Shown: positions 14,748-23,836, counted from the first letter of the stretch. The stretch is DNA of 42,176 bases from Nocardia lijiangensis NBRC 108240 (GCF_001613045.1 NZ_BDBP01000091.1:1-42176), one strand, 5' to 3'. The notes: a model not told the origin generated them from the sequence alone. Translations and numbers: made by a program.

Positions 14748-16919
14748 ATGGCTTTCGCTACCGAGATCCCCGCCGAGGGCGAGACTCCTCTCGCGCATTC
14801 GGAGTTCCGTCCCGTCGGCGCCATCGAGCGCGCCGAGGGGCGCTTCCAGGTGGTCAGCGAGCATCGGCCCGCGGGCGATCAGCCCGCGGCCATCACGGAA
14901 CTGGAGCGCCGGATCACGGCCGGGGAGCGCGACGTCGTCCTGCTCGGCGCAACCGGCACCGGCAAGTCGGCCACCACGGCCTGGCTCATCGAGAAGCTGC
15001 AGCGCCCGACGCTGGTGATGGCGCCGAACAAGACGCTCGCCGCCCAGCTGGCCAACGAACTGCGTGAGATGTTGCCGCACAACGCGGTCGAGTACTTCGT
15101 CTCGTACTACGACTACTACCAACCCGAGGCGTACATCGCCCAGACCGACACCTACATCGAGAAGGACAGCTCGATCAACGACGACGTGGAGCGGCTGCGC
15201 CACTCGGCGACCTCGAGCCTGCTGTCCCGGCGCGACGTGGTGGTGGTCGCCTCGGTGTCCTGCATCTACGGCCTCGGCACGCCGCAGTCCTACCTGGACC
15301 GCTCGGTCCAGCTCGAGGTCGGCACCGACATCGACCGCGACGCGCTGCTGCGGCTGCTGGTCGACGTGCAGTACACCCGCAACGACATGGCTTTCACCCG
15401 CGGCTCGTTCCGGGTGCGCGGCGACACCGTCGAGATCATTCCCTCCTACGAGGAATTGGCGGTGCGCATCGAGTTCTTCGGCGACGAGATCGAGGCGCTC
15501 TACTATCTGCACCCGCTGACCGGTGACGTGGTGCGCAAGGTGGACACCGTGCGCATCTTCCCGGCGACCCACTACGTCGCGGGCCCAGACCGCATGGAGC
15601 GGGCCACTCGCGACATCGAACAGGAGCTCGAGGACCGGCTCGCCGAGCTGGAGCGTCAGGGCAAGCTGCTGGAGGCGCAGCGCCTGCGCATGCGTACCCA
15701 GTACGACCTGGAGATGATCAGGCAGGTCGGGTTCTGCTCCGGCATCGAGAACTACTCGCGCCACATCGACGGCCGCCCGGCCGGATCGGCGCCCGCGACG
15801 CTGCTCGACTACTTCCCCGAGGACTTCCTGCTCGTCATCGACGAGTCGCACGTCACCGTGCCGCAGATCGGTGGCATGTACGAGGGCGATATGTCGCGCA
15901 AGCGGAATCTGGTCGAGTACGGCTTCCGGCTGCCGTCCGCGATCGACAACCGCCCGCTGACCTGGGAGGAGTTCGCCGACCGCATCGGGCAGACGGTCTA
16001 CCTGTCCGCGACCCCCGGCCCGTACGAACTGGGGCAGGCGGGCGGCGAGGTGGTCGAGCAGGTCATCCGCCCGACCGGCCTCGTCGATCCGCAGGTGGTG
16101 GTGAAGCCGACCAAGGGACAGATCGACGACCTGGTGCACGAGATCCGGCAGCGCACCGAACGCGACGAGCGGGTGCTGGTCACCACGCTCACCAAGAAGA
16201 TGGCCGAGGACCTCACCGATTACCTGCTCGGCCTCGGCGTGCGGGTGCGGTACCTGCACTCGGAGATCGATACGCTGCGCCGCGTCGAGCTGCTGCGCCA
16301 GCTGCGCCTCGGTGACTATGACGTGCTGGTGGGCATCAACCTGCTGCGCGAGGGCCTCGACCTGCCGGAGGTCTCCCTGGTCGCCATCCTGGACGCCGAC
16401 AAGGAAGGCTTCCTGCGCAGCAGCACCAGCCTCATCCAGACCATCGGCCGCGCGGCCCGCAACGTCTCCGGTGAGGTGCACATGTACGCCGACAAAGTCA
16501 CCGACTCCATGCGCCACGCGATCGAGGAGACCGAGCGGCGCCGGGCCAAGCAGGTCGCCTACAACGAGCAGATGGGCATCGACCCGAAGCCGTTGCGCAA
16601 GAAGATCGCCGACATCCTGGACCAGGTGTACCGGGAGGCCGACGAGAGCGAGGTCGAGGTCGGCGGTTCCGGTCGCAACGTCAGCCGCGGTCGCCGCGCG
16701 CAGGGCGAGCCGGGCCGCGCGGTGAGCGCGGGAGTCTACGAGGGCCGCGACATCAAGTCGATGCCGCGCGCCGAACTCGCCGATCTGGTCAAGGAACTCA
16801 CCGCGCAGATGATGAACGCGGCCCGCGAACTCCAGTTCGAGCTGGCGGGTCGGCTGCGCGACGAGATCGCCGACCTGAAGAAAGAACTGCGCGGCATGGA
16901 CGCCGCCGGACTCAGCTGA
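14748..16919 (+). CDS. uvrB: excinuclease ABC subunit B
   Basis: A 723-aa UvrB, the damage-verifying helicase-like subunit of nucleotide excision repair. Walker A is LLGATGTGKSATT near residue 68. The beta-hairpin that inserts between DNA strands is YYDYYQPEAYIAQTDTYIEK near 120. Helicase motifs include VIDESHVTVPQI, FRLPSAIDNRPL and the arginine-finger motif IQTIGRAARN. A C-terminal UVR domain (LVKELTAQMMNAARELQFEL) binds UvrA and UvrC. ATG 14748 matches the mycobacterial N-terminus (MAFATE) and sits directly after the PafBC-type promoter with no Shine-Dalgarno. Its UvrA partner at 30945 has the same promoter type. Confidence 0.98.
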   Translation: MAFATEIPAEGETPLAHSEFRPVGAIERAEGRFQVVSEHRPAGDQPAAITELERRITAGERDVVLLGATGTGKSATTAWLIEKLQRPTLVMAPNKTLAAQLANELREMLPHNAVEYFVSYYDYYQPEAYIAQTDTYIEKDSSINDDVERLRHSATSSLLSRRDVVVVASVSCIYGLGTPQSYLDRSVQLEVGTDIDRDALLRLLVDVQYTRNDMAFTRGSFRVRGDTVEIIPSYEELAVRIEFFGDEIEALYYLHPLTGDVVRKVDTVRIFPATHYVAGPDRMERATRDIEQELEDRLAELERQGKLLEAQRLRMRTQYDLEMIRQVGFCSGIENYSRHIDGRPAGSAPATLLDYFPEDFLLVIDESHVTVPQIGGMYEGDMSRKRNLVEYGFRLPSAIDNRPLTWEEFADRIGQTVYLSATPGPYELGQAGGEVVEQVIRPTGLVDPQVVVKPTKGQIDDLVHEIRQRTERDERVLVTTLTKKMAEDLTDYLLGLGVRVRYLHSEIDTLRRVELLRQLRLGDYDVLVGINLLREGLDLPEVSLVAILDADKEGFLRSSTSLIQTIGRAARNVSGEVHMYADKVTDSMRHAIEETERRRAKQVAYNEQMGIDPKPLRKKIADILDQVYREADESEVEVGGSGRNVSRGRRAQGEPGRAVSAGVYEGRDIKSMPRAELADLVKELTAQMMNAARELQFELAGRLRDEIADLKKELRGMDAAGLS

Positions 16920-16943
16920 GTCGCGAGGGCGTCCGCCGTGTCG

Positions 16944-17414
16944 TCAGCTCTGCGTCGCCATCCACTCGTCGACCCGGCGCTGGGCCTCCTCGCGCGGGAC
17001 GTCCTCGACCCGCGTCATCACCGCCCAGCGGTGGCCGAACGGGTCGATCACGACGCCGAAGCGATCGCCGGTGACGAAGGTCTGCGGCTCCTCGACATTG
17101 CGGGCGCCGTGCTCGACCGCCCGCTGGACGACGGCGTCGACGTCGGGACAGTAGTGCACGATCGAGGTGTGCACCCATTCGCCGTTCGGGGCCTGAACCC
17201 CGTTGGCGGGTATGGGCATACCGAGTTGCAGCGTCGAATCGCCGATCTCGAGTTCGGCGTGCGCGGGCTGACCATCGGGCAGGTCACTGCGGCTGACCAC
17301 CTTCGCGCCGAAGACCGCGGAGTAGAACTCGATGGCCTTGTTCGCGTCGGCGACCGCGAGGAAACAGGTGATCGAGTGGTAGCCGGAGGGGATGGGATTC
17401 ACCGTTGTCGTCAT
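16944..17414 (-). CDS. VOC/glyoxalase-like protein (PhnB type)
   Basis: A 156-aa single-chain VOC-superfamily protein. It has the repeated beta-alpha-beta-beta-beta units seen as FLAVADANKAIEFYSAVFGAKVV and later FGVVIDPFGHRWAVMTRVEDV, the latter typical of PhnB-like members. ATG 17414 precedes SGYHSITCFLAVADA. It diverges from an AraC-family gene across 70 bp, so the two are probably functionally linked. It converges with uvrB, with 24 bp between stops. The substrate is unknown. Confidence 0.88.
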   Translation of the reverse strand: MTTTVNPIPSGYHSITCFLAVADANKAIEFYSAVFGAKVVSRSDLPDGQPAHAELEIGDSTLQLGMPIPANGVQAPNGEWVHTSIVHYCPDVDAVVQRAVEHGARNVEEPQTFVTGDRFGVVIDPFGHRWAVMTRVEDVPREEAQRRVDEWMATQS

Positions 17415-17484
17415 GACTTCGACTCTGGCAGGCCGGGGACGCTCGCTCTTGTAAGAAAGCGACAACCTTCGGGGAGGGCGCGCG

Positions 17485-18348
17485 ATGGCCGCTGACGAGC
17501 CGGCCCCGATGGACAGCGAGAAGGGAATCCTGCACCCGCGGGAACAGTCTCGGCATCGGAGCCTGACCCGGCTCGCGCCGGGGCCGCGGGTCGCCGGGTT
17601 CGTGGACTGGTACTGGGTGGTGCACTGGGACCTGCGCGATCGCCCGCCGTATGTCGCGGAGGTGCTGTCGTTCCCCTGCGTGAACGTCACCTTCGAACAC
17701 TCCGTGCATCGCGTCGGCGGCTTCGTGACCGGGGTGTGCACCACCAAGTACACCCGCGAGCTGACGGGCCGCGGGCTGACCTTCGGCGCGCGGTTCCGCG
17801 CGGGCGGGTTCGGCGCCTTCACCGGACTGGACGTCGGGTCCCTCCGGGACCGATCGTTGCCGCTGACCGAGGTCTTCCCGGACGCCGCCGGGCTCGCCGA
17901 ACGGGTGCTGGCGGCCTCCTCCGACGAGGACCGCCGCGCGCTGGTCGAGGAGTTCCTCGCGCCGCGCGCCGGGGGCCACGACCCCACTTTCCTGCTGGTG
18001 TCGCGCATCGTGCACGACATGGAACACGACCGGTCGCTCACGAGGGTGGATCAGGTCACCGAGCGATTCGGTGTGCCGATCCGGACCCTGCAGCGGATGT
18101 TCCGGCGCTATGTCGGGGCGGGGCCGAAGTGGGTGCTGCGCCGCTATCGGTTGCAGGACGGGGCGGATCTGCTCGCCAAGGGACGGCACGCGGATTTGGC
18201 CGACCTGGCCGTCGAACTCGGCTATTTCGATCAGGCGCATTTCTCCCGTGAGTTCACCGCGGAGGTCGGAATGGCGCCGCTGGAGTATGCGCGGCATTCC
18301 TTGCGCGCGGCCTCCGATTTGGTCGCGGCGACCCCGCCCGCCGGGTGA
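17485..18348 (+). CDS. AraC-family transcriptional regulator
   Basis: A 287-aa regulator. The N-terminal region (about 30-170, WYWVVHWDLRDRPPYVAEVLSFPCVNVTFE) is the cupin-like ligand part seen in DUF6597-type AraC proteins. The C-terminal HTH_18 domain (about 180-275) has RVDQVTERFGVPIRTLQRMFRRYVGAGPKW and LAVELGYFDQAHFSREFTAEVGMAPLEY. ATG 17485 follows GGGGAGGG. It diverges from the VOC gene and probably controls it. A hairpin at 18355 closes the unit. Confidence 0.88.
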   Translation: MAADEPAPMDSEKGILHPREQSRHRSLTRLAPGPRVAGFVDWYWVVHWDLRDRPPYVAEVLSFPCVNVTFEHSVHRVGGFVTGVCTTKYTRELTGRGLTFGARFRAGGFGAFTGLDVGSLRDRSLPLTEVFPDAAGLAERVLAASSDEDRRALVEEFLAPRAGGHDPTFLLVSRIVHDMEHDRSLTRVDQVTERFGVPIRTLQRMFRRYVGAGPKWVLRRYRLQDGADLLAKGRHADLADLAVELGYFDQAHFSREFTAEVGMAPLEYARHSLRAASDLVAATPPAG

Positions 18349-18354
18349 ATCCCG

Positions 18355-18377
18355 CCGATAACGCGGCCGTTATTCGG
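18355..18377 (+). terminator. hairpin after the AraC gene
   Basis: CCGATAACG pairs with CGTTAT(T)CGG around a CGGC loop, with one bulged T, 7 nt after the stop codon. Confidence 0.6.
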
Positions 18378-18521
18378 AAGGCACGTCGCCCCCGGGACGG
18401 GTTCCGGCCCGCGGCGAGGGCTCGCGCGACAGCCCGCAACGCAACTGGTCAAGGGCTCAGCCGGGTCGCATGCGCGCCCACGCGACACCGCGAAGTGGCG
18501 GCGCGGCGGGAACGGGTATCT

Positions 18522-18537
18522 TGTGATGAATATCCCA
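18522..18537. promoter_or_regulatory. CRP-like site upstream of the universal stress gene
   Basis: TGTGATGAATATCCCA matches the CRP consensus TGTGA-N6-TCACA with one mismatch in the second arm. It lies about 280 bp before the first start codon of the usp unit. The 452-bp gap 18349-18800 has no gene; other features in it are listed separately. Confidence 0.45.
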
Positions 18538-18562
18538 GGCGCGCAAGAACGTTCACCACGGT

Positions 18563-18576
18563 TGTGATGTATCACA
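18563..18576. promoter_or_regulatory. 14-bp palindrome, CRP-related half-sites
   Basis: TGTGATGTATCACA is a perfect palindrome. It uses the CRP half-sites TGTGA and TCACA but with a 4-nt instead of 6-nt spacer, so it may bind another regulator. A third TGTGATG copy lies at 18671. Confidence 0.45.
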
Positions 18577-18800
18577 GGATTATCGGCGCGAAATAGAATC
18601 TGCGCAGGTCGGTAAGGCCCTTCGGCATTCGATGCGCGAGCGCCGGACCGGAAAGGCCGACATCGGAAAGTGTGATGTGTTGCGATTTCTGCTGTTTCCG
18701 CCCGGATTGCGGCTATGGTCGAGCGCAGTCGCCGCGCCGAGGCCCGACATGCCGGGCCGCCGGACGCAGGCACCCGACCCGCATAGTTGGAGGAGAGACT

Positions 18801-18884
18801 GTGAGCGAGCGAAGCGAGCGAACCAAAGGCGCAGCGCCACAGGCGGCCATGCCGGTGCCGAGCGCTAGCGAGGTGCGGGCATGA
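18801..18884 (+). repeat. repeat-like 27-codon reading frame coupled to usp
   Basis: An open frame of 27 codons starting GTG 18801, with AGGAGAG 4 nt upstream, and ending TGA in an ATGA overlap with the usp start. Its opening GTGAGCGAGCGAAGCGAGCG encodes SERSER. I recall this N-terminal string as frequent in actinobacterial genes, often as a spurious extension. It resembles mycobacterial MIRU-type intercistronic repeats, which also carry overlapping ATGA ends. It could be a translated leader peptide or just a repeat element. TATGGT at 18714-18719 is a possible -10 upstream. Confidence 0.55.
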
Positions 18885-19333
18885 CCGCCTACCGGACCAT
18901 TGTCGTCGGTACCGATGGATCGGAGTCGTCGTACGTAGCCGTCGAGAAGGCCGCGGCACTGGCCGCCGATGCCGGCGCCACCCTCGTCGTGGCCTGCGCC
19001 TACTACCCGACCGACGATCGCGATGTCGCGGCCGCGGCCGATGTGCTCAAGGAAGAGGCCTACCAGGTGCGCGGCTCCGCCCCCACCAACGAGATCCTGC
19101 GCACCGCCAGGGACAAGGCGGTCGCCGCGGGCGCGGAGGAGATCGTCGAGCGGGCCATCGTCGGTGAGCCGGTGGAGTCGCTGCTCGGCCTGATCAAGGA
19201 GACCCAGGCGGACCTGCTGGTCGTCGGTAACCGCGGCCTGAACACCCTGGCGGGCCGCCTGCTCGGCTCGGTGCCCTCCGATGTGGCGCGCAAGTCCCGC
19301 TCGGACGTGCTGATCGTGCACACCGTCCGATAG
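18881..19333 (+). CDS. universal stress protein, Rv1636-like
   Basis: A 150-aa single UspA domain. The N-terminal strand is YRTIVVGTDGSESSYVAV, and the nucleotide-binding motif G-x2-G-x9-G-S is VVGNRGLNTLAGRLLGSVPSDV near residue 112. The sequence resembles M. tuberculosis Rv1636 (TB15.3), reported to bind cAMP as well as ATP. The position between uvrB and uvrA is conserved. ATG 18881 overlaps the upstream repeat-like frame by ATGA, and GAGGTG 5 nt upstream can serve as ribosome-binding site. CRP-like sequences upstream make cAMP-linked regulation plausible. Confidence 0.9.
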   Translation: MTAYRTIVVGTDGSESSYVAVEKAAALAADAGATLVVACAYYPTDDRDVAAAADVLKEEAYQVRGSAPTNEILRTARDKAVAAGAEEIVERAIVGEPVESLLGLIKETQADLLVVGNRGLNTLAGRLLGSVPSDVARKSRSDVLIVHTVR

Positions 19334-19340
19334 GAATTCC

Positions 19341-19398
19341 CGCGAAAGCCGAACTCCGCGTCGCCCGTCCAGGTGCGATGCCGAGTTCGGCTTTCGCG
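19341..19398. terminator. long inverted repeat between convergent usp and helD
   Basis: CGCGAAAGCCGAACTC and its perfect complement, 16 bp, separated by 26 nt. It lies just after the usp stop and between convergent genes, so it may work in both directions. The stretch 19399-19492 holds nothing obvious. Confidence 0.75.
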
Positions 19399-19492
19399 CA
19401 TTCGGCGGGGTCGGCCGGGAACGTGTCGTAGGCGGTACGGCCGCCGGTCGCCGCCCTCCGCTCGGGCGGCGACCCGCGAAATCCCGTGCCGA

Positions 19493-21802
19493 TCAGCCCG
19501 AGACCGATCGCTCCAGGGTCGTAAGCACCTCGGGTAGGTCCTCGCTGTGCACCACCGTGAGCCGCTGGGTGGCTCGCGTCAGCGCCACGTACAGGTCGTT
19601 CATCCCGCGCGGCGATTCCGCGAGAATCTGCGCGGGTTCCACCAGGATCACCGCGTCGAACTCCAGGCCCTTCACGTCGTGCACCGTCAGCACCCGCACC
19701 GATTCCCCGGCCAGCTCGGCCAGGTCGGCCACCAGCGGGTGCGGGGCGATCACCGCGGTGGTGCCCGGTCCCTGCTCGGCCGCCACCAAATGCGCTACCG
19801 TGCCGGGCAATTCGGCCGCGCCGACCCGCTCGGCCCGGGGCGGATGCCCGGTCTCGCGGACCGATCGCGGGGCCTTGGCCTCCGGGTCGATGACGGCGAG
19901 CACCTCGGCGGCGACCGCCATGATCTCGGCGGGAGTGCGGTAGTTCACCGTCAGCTCGGTGCGTTTCCACCGTTGCGCCACATAGGGTTCCAGCATCCGC
20001 TGCCAGGACGACGCGCCCGCCGGATCGCCGGTCTGGGCCACGTCGCCGACCACGGTGATCCACCGGTTCGGGATGCGCCGCATCACCATGCGCCACGCCA
20101 TCTCCGAGAGCTCCTGCGCCTCGTCCACGATGACGTGCCCGTAGGTCCAGGTACGGTCGCCCGCGGCGCGTTCGGCGGTGGTCTGCCTGGCGCGCACGTC
20201 CTGGCGCTCGGCCAGCTGGCTCGCGTCGATCAGGTCGTAGGCCATCAGGATCTCGGGGTCGAGTTCGTCCTCCAGATCCTGCGGCGCCGAGCCGGTCAGG
20301 ATGTCCAGCGCGTCCTGTGCCTCGGCCAGCTGTGCGCGCCAGCGGCGGCGGGACCGCTCGCGCTCCTCGGTGTCGTCGACGCCGAGCAGTTCGGCGAGCT
20401 CGTCGAGCAGGGGTGCGTCGGCGGCGCTGAACTCGCCGTCGTCGGGGCGGACCAGTTCCGCGCGCTCCTCGGGAGTCAAGCGCGGCGCCGCGCGGTCCAG
20501 CCGCTGCGGGTCGGCCAGCAGGTCGGCCAGCACCTCCTGCGGCGACAGGATCGGCCAGAGCCGCCCGATGGCCGCCTGCACCCCGGGATCGGCCTTCATC
20601 TCGTCGCGGATCTCGGCGAGATCGGTGCGGCTGAGCAGGCTCGGACCGCCGGAGAGATCGGCGCCCATGGTCTGGGCCAGCTGGTCGGTGAGCGCGTCGA
20701 TCACCGAACTGGCGAAGATCGGCCTGGCCAGGTTGTGCGGGCGGCGCGAGGAGCGGGCCCGGCCGCGGGCCTTGGTCGCGATCTTCTTGTCCAGCGTCAC
20801 CGGATAGCCGTCGAAACTCAGCCGGACCGGTTCGGCGGGGACCTCCTGCCGGTCGCGCACCGCCTGCTTGAGCACGTCGAGAATGCCCAGCGCGCCCTTG
20901 ATCTCACCCGCGCGCAGCGAATCCTCGCGGGTCGCCTTCACGCCCGGATACAGGTTTCCGATGGTGGACAGCAGCACGCCGGTCTCGCCGAGCGAGGGCA
21001 GCACCTGGCCGATGTAGTCGAGGAAGGTCGCGTTCGGGCCGATGATCAGCACGCCACTCTTGGCCAGCTGCTGGCGGTAGGTGTAGAGCAGATAGGCGGC
21101 GCGGTGCAGCGCGACGGCGGTCTTGCCGGTGCCTGGCCCGCCCTGCACCACCAGCACGCTCTTGTGCTCGGAGCGGATGATCGCGTCCTGCTCGCTCTGG
21201 ATGGTCTCGACGATGTCGTTCATGTGGCCGGTGCGGGCCGCGTTGAGCGCCGCGAGCAGGGCGCTCTCGCTACCGACGCCGCCGTCGGACTCGACCGTGC
21301 CCGCCTGTTCGGCGGCCGTCAGGTTCAGGTATTCGTCGTTGACCGCGGTGACCCGCCGGTTGCGGGTGCGAATGTGGCGGCGCCGGGTCACGCCGTCCGG
21401 CGTGGCGGTGGTGGCCAGGTAGAACGGGCGGGCCAGCGGGGCGCGCCAGTCCAGCAGCAGGGTGGCGTAATCGTCCTTCTCGTCCAGGATGCCGAGGCGG
21501 CCGATGTAGCGCGGTTCGTCGCCGTCGAGGTCGATGCGGCCGAAGCACAGGCCGTGTTCGGCGGCGTCGTACTTGGCCAGATCCTCGGAGTACAGCTGGC
21601 TGAACGATTCGCGCTCGCTGCGCGCCTGCGGGGTGCCGCCGGTCTCCAGCAGCACGGTGCGCAGCCGGTTCTTGGCGTACGTGCGCATTCCGTCGAGCCG
21701 GTCGTAGAGCACCGCGAGGTAGGCCTGCTCCTTGTCGATTTCGCGGGTCCGCGCGACCGCGCCGTCGGTGGCGGCACGGTCGTGGGCGAGGCGGTCGGGC
21801 AA
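19493..21802 (-). CDS. helD: HelD-type RNA polymerase recycling ATPase
   Basis: A 769-aa SF1-like ATPase. It opens with a charged helical arm (REIDKEQAYLAVLYDRLDGMRTYAKN). Walker A is VVQGGPGTGKTAVALHRAAYLL near residue 195, Walker B is VIVDEAQELSEMAW, motif III is VVGDVAQTG, and the C-terminal motif is YVALTRATQRLTVV. This is the layout of HelD, which pries stalled RNA polymerase off DNA. The N-terminus resembles HelD rather than the rifamycin-protective HelR as I recall that family. TTG 21802 is chosen because AAGGAG lies 6 nt upstream. It probably lies in one unit with the ABM gene upstream (gap 77 bp) or has its own promoter. Confidence 0.88.
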   Translation of the reverse strand: MPDRLAHDRAATDGAVARTREIDKEQAYLAVLYDRLDGMRTYAKNRLRTVLLETGGTPQARSERESFSQLYSEDLAKYDAAEHGLCFGRIDLDGDEPRYIGRLGILDEKDDYATLLLDWRAPLARPFYLATTATPDGVTRRRHIRTRNRRVTAVNDEYLNLTAAEQAGTVESDGGVGSESALLAALNAARTGHMNDIVETIQSEQDAIIRSEHKSVLVVQGGPGTGKTAVALHRAAYLLYTYRQQLAKSGVLIIGPNATFLDYIGQVLPSLGETGVLLSTIGNLYPGVKATREDSLRAGEIKGALGILDVLKQAVRDRQEVPAEPVRLSFDGYPVTLDKKIATKARGRARSSRRPHNLARPIFASSVIDALTDQLAQTMGADLSGGPSLLSRTDLAEIRDEMKADPGVQAAIGRLWPILSPQEVLADLLADPQRLDRAAPRLTPEERAELVRPDDGEFSAADAPLLDELAELLGVDDTEERERSRRRWRAQLAEAQDALDILTGSAPQDLEDELDPEILMAYDLIDASQLAERQDVRARQTTAERAAGDRTWTYGHVIVDEAQELSEMAWRMVMRRIPNRWITVVGDVAQTGDPAGASSWQRMLEPYVAQRWKRTELTVNYRTPAEIMAVAAEVLAVIDPEAKAPRSVRETGHPPRAERVGAAELPGTVAHLVAAEQGPGTTAVIAPHPLVADLAELAGESVRVLTVHDVKGLEFDAVILVEPAQILAESPRGMNDLYVALTRATQRLTVVHSEDLPEVLTTLERSVSG

Positions 21803-21879
21803 ACTGGACTCCTTGTCACCGCGAGGGGGCGAACGCGCGCGTCGATCCCCGCGCACGTCGGAAAACAGAGTTGTCGAGT

Positions 21880-22227
21880 CTACTGCGAGTTCGGCACACC
21901 CGCCGTAACCGCAGGTGGGACCCCGGAAGTCGAGCCGGTGAGCACCGGCTCGAAGTGCTGGACCACGGGGAACGGCTCGTAGAAGTGATGCAGCAGCGCC
22001 TTCCAGCGCAGGTACTCCGGTGAACCACGGAACCCCTCGACGTGATCGCCGATCCGCTCCCATTCCACCAGCAGCAGATAGGTGCCCGGCGTCTCCACGC
22101 AGCGCGAGAGCGTCAGCGAGCGGAAACCGGGCATGCTCGCGATGAGCAGCCTCGCCTCGGCGAAGGCGGCCTCGAAATCGGCGGCCAGTTCCGGCCGGAC
22201 CGGCAGCAGTGCGTGTTCGACGATCAT
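21880..22227 (-). CDS. antibiotic biosynthesis monooxygenase (ABM) domain protein
   Basis: A 115-aa ABM-fold protein (dimeric alpha/beta barrel), with EHALLPVRPELAADFEAAFAEA, PGFRSLTLSRCVETPGTYLLLVEW and the closing SPEYLRWKALLHHFYEPFPVVQHF. Members act as small monooxygenases or haem-degrading enzymes, but many are uncharacterised. ATG 22227 lies 10 bp after the stop of the diguanylate cyclase, so the two are cotranscribed. The ribosome-binding site is weak, consistent with translational coupling. Confidence 0.85.
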   Translation of the reverse strand: MIVEHALLPVRPELAADFEAAFAEARLLIASMPGFRSLTLSRCVETPGTYLLLVEWERIGDHVEGFRGSPEYLRWKALLHHFYEPFPVVQHFEPVLTGSTSGVPPAVTAGVPNSQ

Positions 22228-22237
22228 GCGGTGTCTT

Positions 22238-23611
22238 TCAGGAGGCGTGCGTGTTGTTGGTGCGGCCCTTGCCGACGCCGCTGTCGCGACCGGTCGGCTT
22301 GGCCCGGTACATGGCGACATCGGCGTCGTGCAGCACGGCTTCGGGTGTGCGGCGATCGCCCGGGCTGAGTTCGGTGACCCCGATGGAGGCGTCCACCGCG
22401 ATCCGGTGCCCGCGCGCGATGATCGGCTCGGACATGGACGAGCGCAGCCGGCGGACCAGCCCGTCCAGATCGACGCGGCGGGTGTGGCCGGAGAGCAGGA
22501 CGAGGAACTCGTCGCCGCCCAGCCGCCCGACCAGGTCGTCGGCGCGCAGCGCGCGCTGCAACCGCTGCGCGACGATCTGCAGGACGGTGTCGCCGATGGC
22601 GTGGCCGAGGTTGTCGTTGATGGACTTGAAGCCGTCGAGGTCGATGAACAGCACCGTCGAGTAGGGCAGGTCCTCGCTGATGGCCAGCGCGCCCGCCAGC
22701 TGGGACAGGATGAGCGAGCGGTTGGCCAGTCCGGTCAGCGAGTCGTGCGTCGCCTGGTACTCCAATTGGCGTCGGCTGGCGCGGAATTCGGTGATGTCGG
22801 CGAAAGAGGAGACCGCGGGGGAGTCGGGGTCGCCGGGATTGAGCAGCCTGCTGCTGCCGGAGAGCCAGCGGCGCTGGCCGTCCCTGCGGTCGACGCCGAA
22901 GATGTAGCCGGTGACCGTCTCGCCGGTGGCCAGGGTGCGCGCCATCGGATGCCTGCTCGGCGGCAGCGGCTGGGCGTTCGCGTCGAGCAGCACCATCGGC
23001 AGCTCGTCGATGGTCCGGCCGATGATGTCGCCATGGCGCTCGTCGGTGCCGAAGATGCGCCGGGCGGCCGGGTTCGCCGACTCGATGCGCCCGGTGCGAT
23101 CGATGACGACCACGCCCTCCTCCAGCTGGGAGACCACGGTGGTGAAGTGCTGTTCGGCGCGGCGCTGGGCGTCCTCGGCGGCCCGCTGCGCGGTGAGATC
23201 GTGGATGACCACCTGATACGCGAAGTGGTCGTGCCAGGGGGTGAGCACCGAGACCGTCTCGACCGGCACCGTCTCGCCGTTCGCGCGCAGCAGCAGCATC
23301 TCGGTCGGCACCGAGGCGGTGCCCTTGCTGGTCAGCAGTTCGATGCGTTCGCGCATCGCCGGGATCGAGTCGGGATGGACGAAACGGGTGAGCGGCTGGC
23401 CGACGACCTCGTCGGCGCTGTCGGCGGCGAGCAGCCGGACGGTGGCGTGGTTGACGTAGACGATGACCCCGTCTTCGTGCACGCAGATACCGTCCGGCGT
23501 GTGCTCGACCAGTGACCGGTAGCGCTGCGCCAGCTGTTCGGCGTCGACGGCGCCGCCGGTCGTCTCCTCACCCACTCGCAAACCCCCGATCGTCGACCGA
23601 CCTATGGCCAT
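22238..23611 (-). CDS. PAS-PAS-GGDEF diguanylate cyclase
   Basis: A 457-aa soluble signalling protein. PAS 1 is at about 28-140 (LVEHTPDGICVHEDGVIVYVNHAT), PAS 2 at about 155-275 (GVVVIDRTGRIESANPAARRIFG), then GGDEF at about 285-445. The active-site loop is the canonical GGDEF, and an inhibitory RxxD site (RADD) sits five residues before it, so an active, product-inhibited c-di-GMP synthase is expected. There is no EAL domain and no membrane segment. ATG 23611 has an AATAAT -10-like element about 11 nt upstream; a GTG 12 codons in is an alternative. It heads an operon with the ABM gene and diverges from a ketosynthase gene. Confidence 0.9.
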   Translation of the reverse strand: MAIGRSTIGGLRVGEETTGGAVDAEQLAQRYRSLVEHTPDGICVHEDGVIVYVNHATVRLLAADSADEVVGQPLTRFVHPDSIPAMRERIELLTSKGTASVPTEMLLLRANGETVPVETVSVLTPWHDHFAYQVVIHDLTAQRAAEDAQRRAEQHFTTVVSQLEEGVVVIDRTGRIESANPAARRIFGTDERHGDIIGRTIDELPMVLLDANAQPLPPSRHPMARTLATGETVTGYIFGVDRRDGQRRWLSGSSRLLNPGDPDSPAVSSFADITEFRASRRQLEYQATHDSLTGLANRSLILSQLAGALAISEDLPYSTVLFIDLDGFKSINDNLGHAIGDTVLQIVAQRLQRALRADDLVGRLGGDEFLVLLSGHTRRVDLDGLVRRLRSSMSEPIIARGHRIAVDASIGVTELSPGDRRTPEAVLHDADVAMYRAKPTGRDSGVGKGRTNNTHAS

Positions 23612-23737
23612 TGGAACATGGGATTATTCTGGTGTCGACGCGCGCGGGATGACAGCGTCGACGCACTTGCTTCGATCACGGTTCGGGCACTTCATCGGGC
23701 TCTCTCCGGTGATCATTACAGACTCCGGTTCCTCCGG

Positions 23738-23753
23738 GAACAGGCCGGACCGA
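23738..23753. repeat. 16-bp element, copy 1
   Basis: GAACAGGCCGGACCGA occurs here, between the divergent diguanylate cyclase and ketosynthase genes, and again at 28452-28467 upstream of dosR. Confidence 0.5.
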
Positions 23754-23836
23754 GAGTGTTCGGCCCGGGGATCCGGTGAAGGGGCGATGCCATGCCGGGC
23801 GGTAATCCGGAGCACAGAGTTCGGTACCAAGATCAT

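Noticed and set aside
21803..21879. Rifamycin-associated element upstream of the HelD gene
   Set aside because: No inverted repeat of that kind is visible in the gap, and the protein N-terminus resembles HelD rather than HelR.
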